In this document: positions 1 through 10,678 of the stretch, piece after piece
How positions within the stretch are numbered: the stretch's first letter is position 1
Layout: every line of letters starts with the position of its first letter
NCBI RefSeq assembly: GCF_048564905.1
Contig: NC_132989.1
Coordinates: 103,890,257 to 103,954,256 of the forward strand
Direction of reading: 5' to 3'
Length of the DNA stretch: 64,000 bases
Source of the DNA: Vicugna pacos
Taxonomy: Eukaryota > Chordata > Mammalia > Artiodactyla > Camelidae
The notes under the pieces: model-generated
The model's database searches: none
Told to the model about the DNA's origin: nothing
Seen by the model: the letters and a program-made list of their open reading frames with translations, nothing else
Translations under genes and position numbers: made by a program

Positions 1-1440
1 ACTAAGTTGAAACTATTAGTCTCCCTATCAAGCAAGATGACTATGTAGTAGGAGTGCTCAGCTGTATCTGTTCAATTTATTTCTTTATATACTAGAACAT
101 GAATTGTAACAGTCTTTATTAAAAAAAACACAACTAAGAATACACACTCCCCATCATATTAATATAAATGTACATACTGAGGCAAAGAAGGTATAACTGC
201 TTTCTTAAGCATCTTGTGTCTAATTTATGGCTACAGCCTCTTACTTCCAAATGTAAGATTCTTTCCTCATCAACCAGTCACATATTAATAATACCATTTT
301 TTTCAAAATGTGTTTCTGCATCCTATTTATTATTGTGAGGCTTGCATTCATTCAGTAAAGAAAAGGAATGGAACACTGAGATAGCAATAAACACAGATAA
401 CTATGTAGGTATAATAAGAATGTCTTTCTATATGAAAATCATTTTCAGTCTTTTCATCCTTAAGAAATTTGACTTTTTTGCATCTAGTTAAAAGACAAAT
501 TATTTCTAGTTTTCTTTTGTGGTTCCTTTTCAAATTACGGATGAAATTACTTGGCATGCCAGCCATTTTTATTTTAATCCTAAAGGCATTTTTTTAAAAC
601 ACTTGCATTTGCTATTTTGTTCACTACAGATACGTTTGCATATTTATTTATAAATACCTTGTAAAATAGTCAAACAATTTCTACATACCTTTATTAACTA
701 TAAAGAAGACACAAAAAATAAAATTCATGAGGACAGACATGTATGAAGGAAATGTGTTTCTTTCAGGTATATATGATTCTAGCTAAAAAAGCATGTACGA
801 CTCATTGATGAAGTTGATTTTTGGTTTCCTATAAAGCCTAAGCTGAGTATTTTACTGAAGCCTCTAATGACCTTCAAATAATAAGCTAATATGTTTAAAA
901 TACCTTTAAACAGTTAATATGAAGTTTTAGCTTATAAATGTTTAGATAGTGTTAAAGAGAAGAAACATCAAGTGCCATTGTCACAAGGAGTGCATGATAG
1001 AGAAATGTTTTATATTTTGCTTTAATTTCCGATAAGCTCCAGAAATCTATGCAAAGTTGTATAAGTCACTTTCCAAACAATACAGAGCTCATTAATCCAG
1101 CATTTAGTAACTATGCTAGTAACTGAGAAAAGTTAAAGGACTGATAGATAGTCATTGCAATGAGAAACAATCTAATAAGGGGGATGATATTTAATAGTCA
1201 CAAATAATTCCTAAAAATGAAAGAATGGACAAAATACTATGAATTATAAATGATCTGAAGGGTATATACTTTAGAGAGAAATAGAAGTGTGCTAGCTTTA
1301 TGACCTTGAAATAAGTCCAAAACTGTTAGAGACATTAATTTTTAATTTGCAGAAAATGAGTAAATGTCTGACATATTGAGTTACTGTGAGACAGATTACA
1401 CGAGGCTGTGGTCATACATGAAGTGCTTGTCAGATTATTA
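1..1440. other. AT-rich intergenic sequence, no gene seen
   Basis: No exon, RNA gene or well-preserved repeat can be recognised here apart from a weak L2-like scrap at 340-410. Short open frames lack codon structure, splice context or recognisable domains. Confidence 0.6.
340..410 (-). repeat. L2-like fragment (low confidence)
   Basis: The plus strand reads like the reverse complement of an L2 3' end: 'cattcattcag' followed by 'cactgagatagcaataaac', matching in order the usual 'cattcattcaac ... cactggggatacagcaataaac'. It is highly diverged, so the match is suggestive only. Confidence 0.35.
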
Positions 1441-1512
1441 GCGGACCTTTCTGTTGTTTAATCTTACAACAACCACATGAAGGAAATATCATTATGCCCA
1501 TTTTATTAAAAG
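1441..1512 (+). repeat. MIR SINE fragment
   Basis: 'aatcttacaacaaccacatg' followed by 'attatgcccattttatt' matches the central MIR core ('aatcctcacaacaaccctatgag ... attatccccattttac') in order and spacing. This is an old, inactive tRNA-derived SINE fragment lacking both ends. Confidence 0.6.
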
Positions 1513-1994
1513 TATTTAAATTAAATAAAATTGTTTTACATACATTTTCTATGGCAGAGTATATTGAATACTGCATAAAAGAAATATGGTTATATTTATC
1601 ATGGCTCATATTCCATTATAGGAACAAAGTCATTTAAATATTTACAATGTTAATTATTTCATTATGATCATGTCAATTATTTAATGAAGAATTAAAAGTG
1701 ACATGAAAGTATCTACTAGGAAAACTAATCTAGCCTAGTATGTCCAGAAAGACTTTTTCATTTCCAATTTGATTTGTGATAGATAAACTGGATTTAGAAC
1801 ATAACAAAAAAATGATAATGGCAATAAAGTATGTGAATTTTCAGAAAAGTGCATGGGCTAAGTTTTTCTGAGAACTGAAATTTGATCATTCTGCTTGGAT
1901 GTTGGTAAGCAATGGGGAAAAAAGCTCCTGATGAGTTTGGAGAGTTAGTTAAGAGGCCAGTTTATGTTAAGTTACTATAGGATATAGATCTCTA

Positions 1995-2110
1995 TTACAA
2001 AGGCAACAAGAAGCCATAGAAGAATCACCAATGGGAAAATGACACGATCAGAATTTGACTGTAGAATGTTACTTCTTGCTGAATTATGGCAACAGGAGTG
2101 TGTGCCGCAT
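1995..2110 (+). repeat. Possible ancient mammalian repeat fragment
   Basis: 'aagaagccatagaagaatca' then 'gggaaaatgacacgatcaga' recalls a dispersed mammalian repeat with 'ggagccattgaagg ... ggggagtgacatgatcaga'. The family is not assigned. The overlapping open frames on both strands (1975-2287) carry no recognisable protein. Confidence 0.3.
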
Positions 2111-2714
2111 GAGGGGGCAGCAGCAATGGTTCTGAGCACCCGGAGTGGACAACTGCCTCTAGTGGTCTCTTTCCATTTAGTGATTGCCTCTGACAAGGAA
2201 AAAGTCTACCTCGTAGTTTATTTATATCCATTGAATCCACATCAGTGGGGAAATGACCGGGCATGTTCAGTGCCTGAAGCAACTTAAGTTATGTGGGCTG
2301 TGTAAAAGTCATCTCTATAAATTAAATCTTCCCCTACATGATCTCATGTCCTATTTTCTACAATAAGGCAAATCAAGTTGCTCAGTAGTTCTTCCCTCTC
2401 TTCTTCTTGTTGAAACAGTCTTTTCTCCCATACTATTCCTGAATAATTTCTTAAGCTTTTACTTATATAATATTTAATGAATTTTATTTTTCCACATGAA
2501 GACCATATGAAATATATCTTATTTTTGTTAGTATATCTGCCATACACAAAATATTTCTAAGCATGGCTGACAGTAGAGAGATATACAGGGAACATTTTCC
2601 ATATGAATTATGATCTAAACAACTTTTCCTATTTTAACACAATGCATTCCCCTCCTAAATACATCTAGCAATATTTTTCATGAGAGAGACTAACAGTGAC
2701 TTTGAAAATAAGAA

Positions 2715-2786
2715 GTAACTTTCTGAGTACACAGATAATAATAGTCTCTTGTAACTTTCTGAGTACACAGATAATAACAGTCTCTT
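2715..2786. repeat. Tandem duplication, 2 x 36 bp
   Basis: Two adjacent 36-bp copies (2715-2750 and 2751-2786) start 'gtaactttctgagtacacag' and end 'agtctctt'. They differ at one base (t/c). The near identity implies a recent local duplication. Confidence 0.95.
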
Positions 2787-5028
2787 AACTCCTTTGAAAA
2801 TTTTCTTATGAGACATCTCTAAAAGTTCAGAAAAATATAATACTTAAGCAACCATCTGAAAAAATACACATTTTCCTGGTATATTAAGGATGGTGATTTT
2901 CCAGGCAGAGAAAAGAGAATGTGTGAAGACAATGACACAAAAGAAAATCAAGTTAATAAAAGACACTTATTCTTCTCCTAAGCCTAGGAAGAAGTAATAC
3001 TACCAGGATTTAATAGTAAACATATGAAGACCAATTAATATCCCAGAATTGCAATTAATTATGCTGAAGGGCAGAAAACTCTGAAATGTTTCTTCTTTGT
3101 CTTTCTATATCAACTAAACACAAATATGTATGAATTAACAGGATCTATTTATACATACTGGCCTTCCTTCATCCTGCACATTAATTACTTTGGGAAACAT
3201 TCCAGGCATTTAGATATTTAATGTTCTACTAAAAGCAATGAAGAACTATAAGTAATTAGTGAATTTTGAAATACTAATTTCATTGAACACAATTTCTAAA
3301 ACTATTCAAACCTGTTCAGTTTTATGAATGCTCACTATAGTTGTCTCTGAACTGTATGCTTCTCAAGAATATACCCAAAGCAAGAAGAACAATAAATATA
3401 AATGCAAAGCAATCCAACTTTGAACACAGTGAAGTTTTAATCCCCAGGGTGGAATTCCAAATTCAGTGAAGATGAGTAAGAGTGTGGAGAGATAAAGAGT
3501 CTGTAGCTACAAAATTTCAGTCTGATTTGATACAATAAATTTCTTCAAATATGAGCTTCAATTAGAGGAAAAGAAACTAACAATTCTTTGTTAGAACAAC
3601 ATAAATAGACTGCAGACAGCAGAGCAAGCTTTGTTGAGTTTTATTTGTCATTACAGAAGAGCAAAAGAATCACAGCTAAGAGAGAAAGCTTGTAAACACA
3701 CAACTTCTTCAGGGCTTCATTTGTTTACAGAATTGTGATTATTAATATGCACAAGCTTATTTCTATCTTATTGCGTTATTTATAGCAAAAATTTCCCCTT
3801 TTTTCATTTTTCCCATTTTCTGCCTTGAATTTACCTAGTTTTCTACACTTTCGTGTCTAGTTTTGTTCTATAATGGTTATCCTTATAAACTGAGCACATT
3901 TTCAGGATATTTTTCTACTAAAGAAGCAGTACTAAGAAATAAGATTATTTTAACTTAAATTTCATTCATCCTTACTGGCCATGCTATTGCTGCCTAAAAC
4001 TAAGTTAGTTCTTGTTTTATTAATGCCTCCAATATATATTTATGTTATTCATTTATTTTTAAGGACTATTCATGTATTTACCATTTACTTTCTCAATAAT
4101 ATTTGATGTCACTTTGTTTCTTCAATTTTTCTTTCTTAAATTTATTCTTACTATTTTTATAATTGAGTAGCTGTTAGCAGGATTATTTTTCCAGTTTGTC
4201 TTACTTTTATTTTCTTAATGGAGATAGTTGAGCTAGATACAAAAGTGCAATATACACCTGCTTAATCGCAGACTTTGAAAGATATAAATGTATTGGTTTT
4301 GGCTTTTTGTCGTTAATGAAGTCTTTTTTCATTCTAACAACTTTGTCCGTTTTTTTCTTTTGGTTACTTTTTAGATCATTAAATCTCTTTTGCTCTAATA
4401 ATTTCTATTTTCAAAGTATGATTTTACTTTATGGATTTTTGTTGTTGTTATTAATGTTCAATCAACTAGTGCATTTTTCTCTATTCCAGAACATTTCAGT
4501 CACTATCTATTTAAATATTGTTTATTCTTATTTTTTTACTTTCTTGTTTTGAATCTTCTAAAAGACATACTGGGCTTTCTTATTTCATCATGCTCCTTGA
4601 TCTCCTTTTATGAAAAAAAATTCTGTTCACATATCTGTGTTGTAGTCTGAATACTTTTCACAAATAAATTTATGACAATTCCAACCATGCCTAATTTTTA
4701 ACTTTTTGACTTCCCCTGAATTTGACTGTCAAATTAACTATTTGGTTATCTATATCTTAATGTTTTGCTATTTCATAGCAAAACATTTGTTTGCTTATTT
4801 TAAGTTACTTATATAAAAATACTTATAAATTTTCAAATCTTATCTCTTATACCTCTAACTATATGTATAACTTTTCCTTTTGTCTGTATGTTGTTTGTGG
4901 AACTAATTTTCCAACTGGTTTCGATTGGTTTCTGTTTTTAATTAATTTTACTTTAATTACATATTGGTACACAACAGATTTTAGATTAAAGTATATTTAA
5001 AACTATTTTTAGAAAGATATTAAAGATA

Positions 5029-5096
5029 TTTTCTTTTTCTCTTTTTCACTTTCCTTCCTTTTTCCCTTTCTTTTCTTTTTTTCCCTTTCTTCCTCA
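5029..5096 (+). repeat. Polypyrimidine low-complexity tract
   Basis: About 68 bases of almost uninterrupted C/T (runs of ttttc, ttccc, ccttt). It could adopt non-B structure, but no function is implied. Confidence 0.85.
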
Positions 5097-7769
5097 TAGT
5101 ATGTGCTATTGGGGTTTTACCACCTGGAATTAGTTTATAAAATAATTACTCACCATGGGATTTCTTGACTTTTATATTCAATATACATTTGGACTTGATG
5201 CCATTATGTGATCTATTTTGGCTGTTAACTTCTAACCAGTTTTTAATGTGTGTTTGTGTGTGTGCTACAACTAACTTTAGGTTTTAAGGGCCTATGTTAT
5301 TTTATTTACTGATTTATGTATTTATTTATTTGACTACTGATCTTTAGTTCCTTTGGCACTAAGTGTGAACCTTCCAGAGCCTTGGTTTATTTTAATATGA
5401 CTACTGAGCTTGCTCAGGTCTAAACACAATTGTCCTGACTTTCTATATGTCACAAATCCCAGCTATTGGTCATCAATATGGAATTCAAACCATCACACCA
5501 CATTGGTTCATGGCCTATTGTCTCTGGATTTAATGTTCTCTTGGGCAAATCAGTTCTTCGATGCATTTAATAACTTATTTTAGATGAGCTAGTATACTCA
5601 GAATTTTCATATGTTTGTAACAAATATCTATTTTGATCAGGTTCTGCCATTTTCAAAATTGGAAGACAGAACTATATTTCCTTGCTAATGATGCACATAA
5701 TAAAAAAACAAGTCTAAAGTAACGCTAAACTAAATATTGCTATATTGGGAGTAGACATTTGCCATATATGTTATTCCTTCTTTTATTTTACTGTTCATAG
5801 TTATGAAATGAACTGGAAGTTTACTCAGTTTTAAAATATTTAATACATTCCACACAGGCAGATTAAAAGTCTTATTAATCTTCAGTTTTAGCTAATCTTA
5901 TACCTAGAATGTGACTATTACATTTAAATGACAAAAAAGGAATGAGTGGTGAATTATTTATCAGGATTATAAGAGTTTAGTCAAGGTTTCAAGGATTTAT
6001 CACATATAAATCACATATACACTAAATCCTGCATGTATATCTTCTTCTAAAATTAAGCAATTGTACAGTATTTTAAGAGGCTCTCCATAGAAAATTTACT
6101 TGTATTTAAAAATGTTCAGTTCTGCAAAACTATTATTTAAATTATAGAAAATTCAGCAGGAAAACAATTTATAGGAACAGTGACAATCTTAACAAGTTTT
6201 CACCTATTAAAATGAAATTTTAAGAAAATTGTTTATCTATCAATCTAGAAATTATGTGTAAAAATATAATGTAAAAATCTGTAATTCTCAAGGGACTGCC
6301 TTAACAGCAGGGATTTCAGGGAGAGTACTTTTTTCTTGAGATTTTCTTGGCATAAAAGATACTAAAGTCATTTTGTTCTTTTCAACAATATTACTCCATT
6401 TCTACTCATAGCACAGCACATTAGCTTGTCAGGAAAAATCATCACCTAGCAGATCCAAATATGTTTATAACATTTTTATGGGTTCCTTCTAATGGATGCA
6501 TGTCATCAAGAAAAAACATTTTGATATAATTTTTATGCCACACAATGATGTTTCATAGTCTGTATGAGATTTTCCATTTGTAAGGGTTAGAGAAATTTGC
6601 ATATAAAGTGGGATAGTCCAAAAAGTGCCACATCATTAAGTTAAAGCACAGCACAACATACCCATTAGTTTAAAATTCCGTTGTATTTCTTTAGTTAAGC
6701 AATTTCTGCATGCTATCTACTTCCACAGATAAGCGCAGGAAAACAAGAAGCCATAAAACTGATTATTTGATATACACTGGTTTGTTTTTTAAGGTACTGT
6801 TTTGTTTTCCCTAATGTTCCTGGAACTTTTGTTGGCTATCCCTAAAAGCTTCTCTGCTCTCATTGCTTCCACACCATGTTAGTAATGGGATTAGCTCCTT
6901 GTTGCAACATATGGCAGTCTGGGAAATGTGCATCCATCTCCAAAAGTCATCACCTTCAATGTTCACTAGCGAATTCTGTGATCTTTTACTTTATCCAGAA
7001 TATAAAGATGTTCAAACAAGAAATGACCTGGGGATGACAGTGGATTCAGTCTTACTGATACCTTATGGTAATCAACCTGAATAACAGGGAATACACTTGT
7101 TCCTTCCTCATTACTCACAAAATATTTAAATCTTGAAATGGCCAGTTAGAATAATTTAGTCAGATATGGTTTTTCACATCAGCTCCTTTAAGAACTCACA
7201 GGTAGCCTAAAGGAAATGTCCATGCATTTGTATTAAACAATATGAAACCCAAGAGTCTCAGTATGGTCTCTGCCGTATCACATTCCCTGCTCTTAAGATC
7301 AATTTGGTCACTTTCCTTCCTCATGATTTCTCTAAATGGACAAGTAACTGCAGAAAATGGTATTTTGTGTGGATGTGTCCCTCAGTTTTCATAGTTTACT
7401 TAAACTATTACTTACTTAAGTTACTAACATATATATTTTAAATTGTTCTATTCCTCTGTCTAGTGATTCTTTACAGTGCTCTCCTGACTATTAATGGGGT
7501 CATATATATACAACTATTTATAATATAAATGTAACAAAAATGTCTCAGTTATATAAAATGAAAACCAAAAATTATTTCTCTGAGAGACTAAAAAGGCCAA
7601 AATAAATGGTGAGATGTACCGTATTTTGGGGTTAGAAGTCTCATGTTAAAATAATGTTAAAATGTGTCTTCTCTCCAAACTGGTTTTTATTCCAATCAAA
7701 ACCAGCCTCTGTGTCTATGTGTGAATAGAAATATAATTCAGTTTTTCATGTGAAAATACAAGGTGACCA
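5097..7769. other. Unassigned intergenic sequence
   Basis: No gene or clearly named repeat was recognised. The 73-codon open frame at 6863-7084 has no recognisable motif and no upstream promoter-like or splice structure. I treat it as chance. Confidence 0.5.
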
Positions 7770-7985
7770 GAAAAAACAAGGAAATCTTGAAAAGAAGAAA
7801 ACAACACATTTCAAATCTAACTATAATAGACAAAAGACAGGCTGAATAGAATAGGCATTCCAGAAACAGACTGGCATGTACATATTGTCCTGACTTGAGG
7901 CAAAGTGGCCACTGCTGTTCACTGGGGAAATAATGGTCTTTTAAATAAATGGTCCTAGTGAAAGTGCATGGCTATATGGAAATTT
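7770..7985 (+). mobile_element. Ancient L1 ORF2 fragment, left piece
   Basis: The segment follows the L1 ORF2 order just downstream of the reverse-transcriptase region: an A-rich 'aaaagaagaaaac' stretch, 'cacatttcaaatctaacta', 'gaatagaataggcattcc', then 'cactggggaaataatggtct' and 'ttaaataaatggtcctag' (L1: 'actggggaaaggacagtctcttcaataaatggtgctgg'). It is heavily diverged. The L1 appears to resume at 8725-8762 ('gtctcactatacacaaaaat', L1 'cctcacaccatacacaaaaat') and possibly at 9511 ('agttataaaac'), so the LIN37 retrocopy and a younger L1 have split it. Confidence 0.55.
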
Positions 7986-8012
7986 CACTTTGAAAAATTT
8001 ATTTTGATCTTA

Positions 8013-8724
8013 TTTTTTAAAGAAGGGAAATGTTTATTGGTGTGGGGGGACAAGGGGCATCACTGTTGCTCTTACATCTTCCACTGTATCTTCATGCTTT
8101 GTAAGCAAGGATGCTGGCTCCAATGAGATGCCTCCTTTGATTCTGCCAAATGCATTTCCAGTTTTTCATGTTGCTGTGGAGGGCTCAGACTGGGGAAGGT
8201 TTGTGGAACCTACAGGCATCTTCAGGTGGCCCAGGGGCTATAGGTGAATGACTTTTGCTGTTTGGTGACCTCTGAATCCTCTGCATGCCCAAAGATTGGG
8301 GTCAGCAGTGAGGTGGGAGAGCACTGACACTTGCCCAGTAAGCCACTGTTGCCCATCCAGGTGCCACTGATTGGATACAGCAGTGTGTTCTCCTTGCACT
8401 GAGCTAAATCCATGCTCTGGTCAAACACCTTGGTCACATATGTACTGGTTCTTTGCAGTCCTCCTTCTGCCAGCCCATCATCTATCTTCCTCCTCTTCCT
8501 CGTTTGCTGGTGGTAGATGTGGGCAGATGGCCTTTTGACAGTGGCTGTGATGATCGCGCAATCCTTGCTGCGAGCGTCCAAGTGGGTCTTCCAGGCTTCC
8601 TCATCCAGATGCTCCCTGTCCATGTAACTTCTCCAGCAGACACCGCAGAGGGGCATCCAGTTTGTTACTGGTCTTAGCCATCTTCAATTCTGATTTCTCT
8701 ACTGTCACCTGTACTGGGATTTTA
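8013..8724 (-). pseudogene. LIN37: Processed pseudogene of LIN37
   Basis: Intronless retrocopy of LIN37, a subunit of the MuvB core of the DREAM complex, which represses cell-cycle genes in the nucleus. Read on the minus strand, translated pieces follow the human protein in order: [20 protein letters not shown] (human [20 protein letters not shown]), then [43 protein letters not shown] and a C-terminal block equivalent to WKEASHRNQ...SMKI. The equivalent of the natural stop is at 8060-8062, AATAAA lies at 8033-8038, and a short A-run follows at about 8014-8018, all as expected of a reverse-transcribed mRNA. The frame shifts early (about 8620-8650), later parts carry stops, and a stretch before the C-terminal block is missing. 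There is no promoter, so it cannot make LIN37. The 144-codon open frame at 8222-8656 is the surviving middle of the old coding sequence. Human LIN37 is about 246 residues. Confidence 0.93.
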
Positions 8725-8762
8725 GTTTGGGTCTCACTATACACAAAAATAAATACACATAG
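8725..8762 (+). mobile_element. Ancient L1 ORF2 fragment, middle piece
   Basis: About 38 bases between the LIN37 retrocopy and the younger L1. 'gtctcactatacacaaaaat' matches the L1 ORF2 stretch 'cctcacaccatacacaaaaat', which is what should follow the segment ending near 7985. It is short and diverged; its order relative to the left piece is the main support. Confidence 0.4.
8747..8762. repeat. Target-site duplication, left copy
   Basis: 'aaataaatacacatag' here pairs with 'atataaatatacatag' at 9495-9510 (14 of 16 identical). The two copies flank the twin-primed L1. The last two bases could belong to the element. Confidence 0.75.
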
Positions 8763-9494
8763 TGCTGCTATGAACATTGGGGTGCAGGTGTCATCCTGGA
8801 GTAGATTTCCTTCTGGATACAAGCTCAGAAGTGGGATTCCTGGGTCATATGGTAAGTCTATTCCTAGTCTTTTGAGGAATCTCCACACTGTTTTCCATAG
8901 TGGCTGCACCAAACTGCATTCCCACCACCAGTGTAGGAGGGTTAATAGCCAAAACATGGAAACAGCCTAAATGCCCATCAACAGGTGACTGGATAAAGAA
9001 GATGTGGTATATTTATACAATGGAATACTACTCAGCCATAAAAACCGACAACATAATGCCATTTGCAGCAACATGGATGCTCCTGGAGAATGTCATTCTA
9101 AGTGAAGTAAGCCAGAAAGAGAAAGAAAAATACCATATGAGATCGCTCATATGTGGAATCTAAAAAACAAAAACAAAAACAAACAAACAAACAAAAACAA
9201 AGCATAAATACAGGACAGAAATAGACTCACAGACAGAGAATACAGACTTGTGGTTGCCAGGGGAGTGGAGGGTAGGAAGGGATAGACTGGGATTTCAAAA
9301 TTGTAGAATAGATAGACAAGATTACACTGTATAGCACAGGGAAATATACACAAAATGTTGTGATGGCTCACAGAGAAAAAAATGTGACGATGAGTGTGTA
9401 TATGTCCATGAATGACTGAAAAATTGTGCTGAACACTGGAATTTGACACAACATTGTAAAATGATTATAAATGAATAAAAAAATGTTAAAATAT
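8763..9494 (+). mobile_element. L1 3' end with inverted 5' segment (twin priming)
   Basis: From 8941 to about 9490 the plus strand is the L1 3' end: the ORF2 C-terminus ([30 protein letters not shown], ending near 9163), then a 3' UTR with an A/C-rich tract and the tail 'attataaatgaataaa'. From about 8761 to 8940 the minus strand carries the ORF2 piece immediately upstream ([31 protein letters not shown]). The inverted piece's 3' limit, at the outer flank, is almost contiguous in L1 coordinates with the start of the forward piece. That is the geometry of twin-primed insertion. It is 5' truncated and dead. Confidence 0.93.
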
Positions 9495-9510
9495 ATATAA
9501 ATATACATAG
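9495..9510. repeat. Target-site duplication, right copy
   Basis: 'atataaatatacatag' directly follows the A-rich tail and pairs with 8747-8762. Confidence 0.75.
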
Positions 9511-9570
9511 AGTTATAAAACAATAAAAGGTAGAGAAAAGAATGAAGAAAATATGATCAGGCACACAAAT

Positions 9571-10079
9571 ATTTGTTAAACACATCAAAGGAAGTGATAA
9601 CCACGGCAAAGAATGTTGGCATACAGCTGTTGCTATCCCAAAAGTGGTTCAAACATACGGGATTTAGTACTCAAATATAACCTAATAGAAACAGTGATTA
9701 TTAAAGCAGTGAGAAACATAAGCAACTTCAGGTAGAAGCTCTCATTTATGAAATATTTGCGGCATTTTCAGCTCTGCTTTGCCACAGTGTGCGGTGGTGT
9801 CACTGGACCAGCACTGGGCAGGTCAGAAGTACCCCTTGGCCTATATGATCCAATTTTTATTCAGTATTGGATGCTACACATGAAATACTATTGAGATATT
9901 GAGATTTGGATGATTTTACCATCTTCAAGGGAGGATTTAATTTTCTTATGCCCTGAAAACATAATAGAGATTTTCAGGAGAAAATTTGTAATGGAAGAAA
10001 TTTTTGTGTATTGGGGTACCAGGAAGCCATTCTTGCTTACACAATTTGGCCTGAACTTTATGTGAACCAGAACAGCCTG
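9571..10079. other. Unassigned sequence
   Basis: No gene or named repeat is recognised. The first bases (from 9511) may be the right-hand remainder of the ancient L1 fragment that begins at 7770. A short GC-richer patch lies at about 9760-9840. Confidence 0.45.
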
Positions 10080-10440
10080 ATGTGTGGCCAGTCAAACATA
10101 CACTGTACATCTGCTTTAACCATTAAAGGATGAACACTTTGAAGATAAGGAGAAATATCTTCCTTCCTACGAAACTGATGCCAGCATGCCTTCCAAGATA
10201 GGGTTCCCGGTTCCCTTCCTGGGCCCATGCTGACCAGCTATGTACATGCTAATCTGTAACTATGCGTCTCTGTGGAAACCTGGAAGGGATGCAACCTGTC
10301 ATGTCTGATGTATGTGTTTTGTTCTGACAAGGTACAAAACTGCGTTGAAAACCAGGTTTCTCTGGAGCACTTTCTTCTTTGGTGGAGGCTGCACTCCTGA
10401 GCTAGTCCTCAGCTTGGCTTGTATAATTCTCTTCTATTTC
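10080..10440 (+). mobile_element. Solo LTR-like remnant
   Basis: The segment has the layout of a retroviral LTR 3' half: a TATA-like 'ggtacaaaactgc' near 10331, then 'gcactttcttctttggtgg', 'ctgcactcctgagctagtcc', and 'cttggcttgtataattctct' at the expected place of the polyadenylation site. This resembles artiodactyl class I (ERV1-like) LTRs in gestalt. No internal retroviral region is attached, so it is an old broken solo LTR. The exact family and the left boundary are uncertain. Confidence 0.5.
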
Positions 10441-10599
10441 TTAGTGTAGACTATTCACTGATTATTTGTGTTGACATTACAGTATCTAAAAGAGATTCAA
10501 TATCTAAAATGATTCAAATGGAAGTTTTAGAATTTAAAATGAAGTTAGGAATTCAGTTTGTCCTTTTAAAAGCAGGCTACTCCTTTTCCACTTTATGTA

Positions 10600-10678
10600 T
10601 AACCGAATCACTTTGCTGTACCACGGAAACGAACACAACATGGTAAACCAACCTACACTTCAATTAAAAAAAAAAAAT
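10600..10678 (+). mobile_element. L1 3' tail fragment
   Basis: 'gtataaccgaatcactttgc' through 'aacacaacatggtaaaccaa' and 'cacttcaattaaaa' plus an A-run matches the common cetartiodactyl L1 3' terminus ('gtataactgaatcactttgctgtacacc ... acttcaataaaa'). Another L1 end begins directly after the A-run. Confidence 0.7.

Larger units (their letters stand above)
1513..5028. other. AT-rich sequence, mostly unassigned
   Basis: No gene is supported. The plus strand is markedly T-rich from about 4000 onward, which makes long hydrophobic open frames (for example 4307-4552) that are compositional artefacts. The T-rich part could be a badly decayed antisense L1, but no diagnostic segment was recognised. 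Confidence 0.5.

Noticed and set aside
5300-5600. Possible exon-like, less AT-rich patch
   Set aside because: Stops in all frames at short intervals and no splice-site pair framing an open stretch.
6863-7084. 73-codon plus-strand frame with balanced composition
   Set aside because: No recognised family and no supporting signals. Frames of this length are expected by chance in 64 kb.
8222-8656. 144-codon minus-strand frame as a novel gene
   Set aside because: It is the surviving middle of the LIN37 retrocopy, with the true N-terminus in another frame and a retroposed poly(A) end downstream.
9147-9609. Hydrophobic minus-strand frames (100 and 95 codons), repeated nearly identically at 10762-11249
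   Set aside because: Antisense reading of two near-identical L1 3' UTRs. The apparent protein pair is only the repeat pair.
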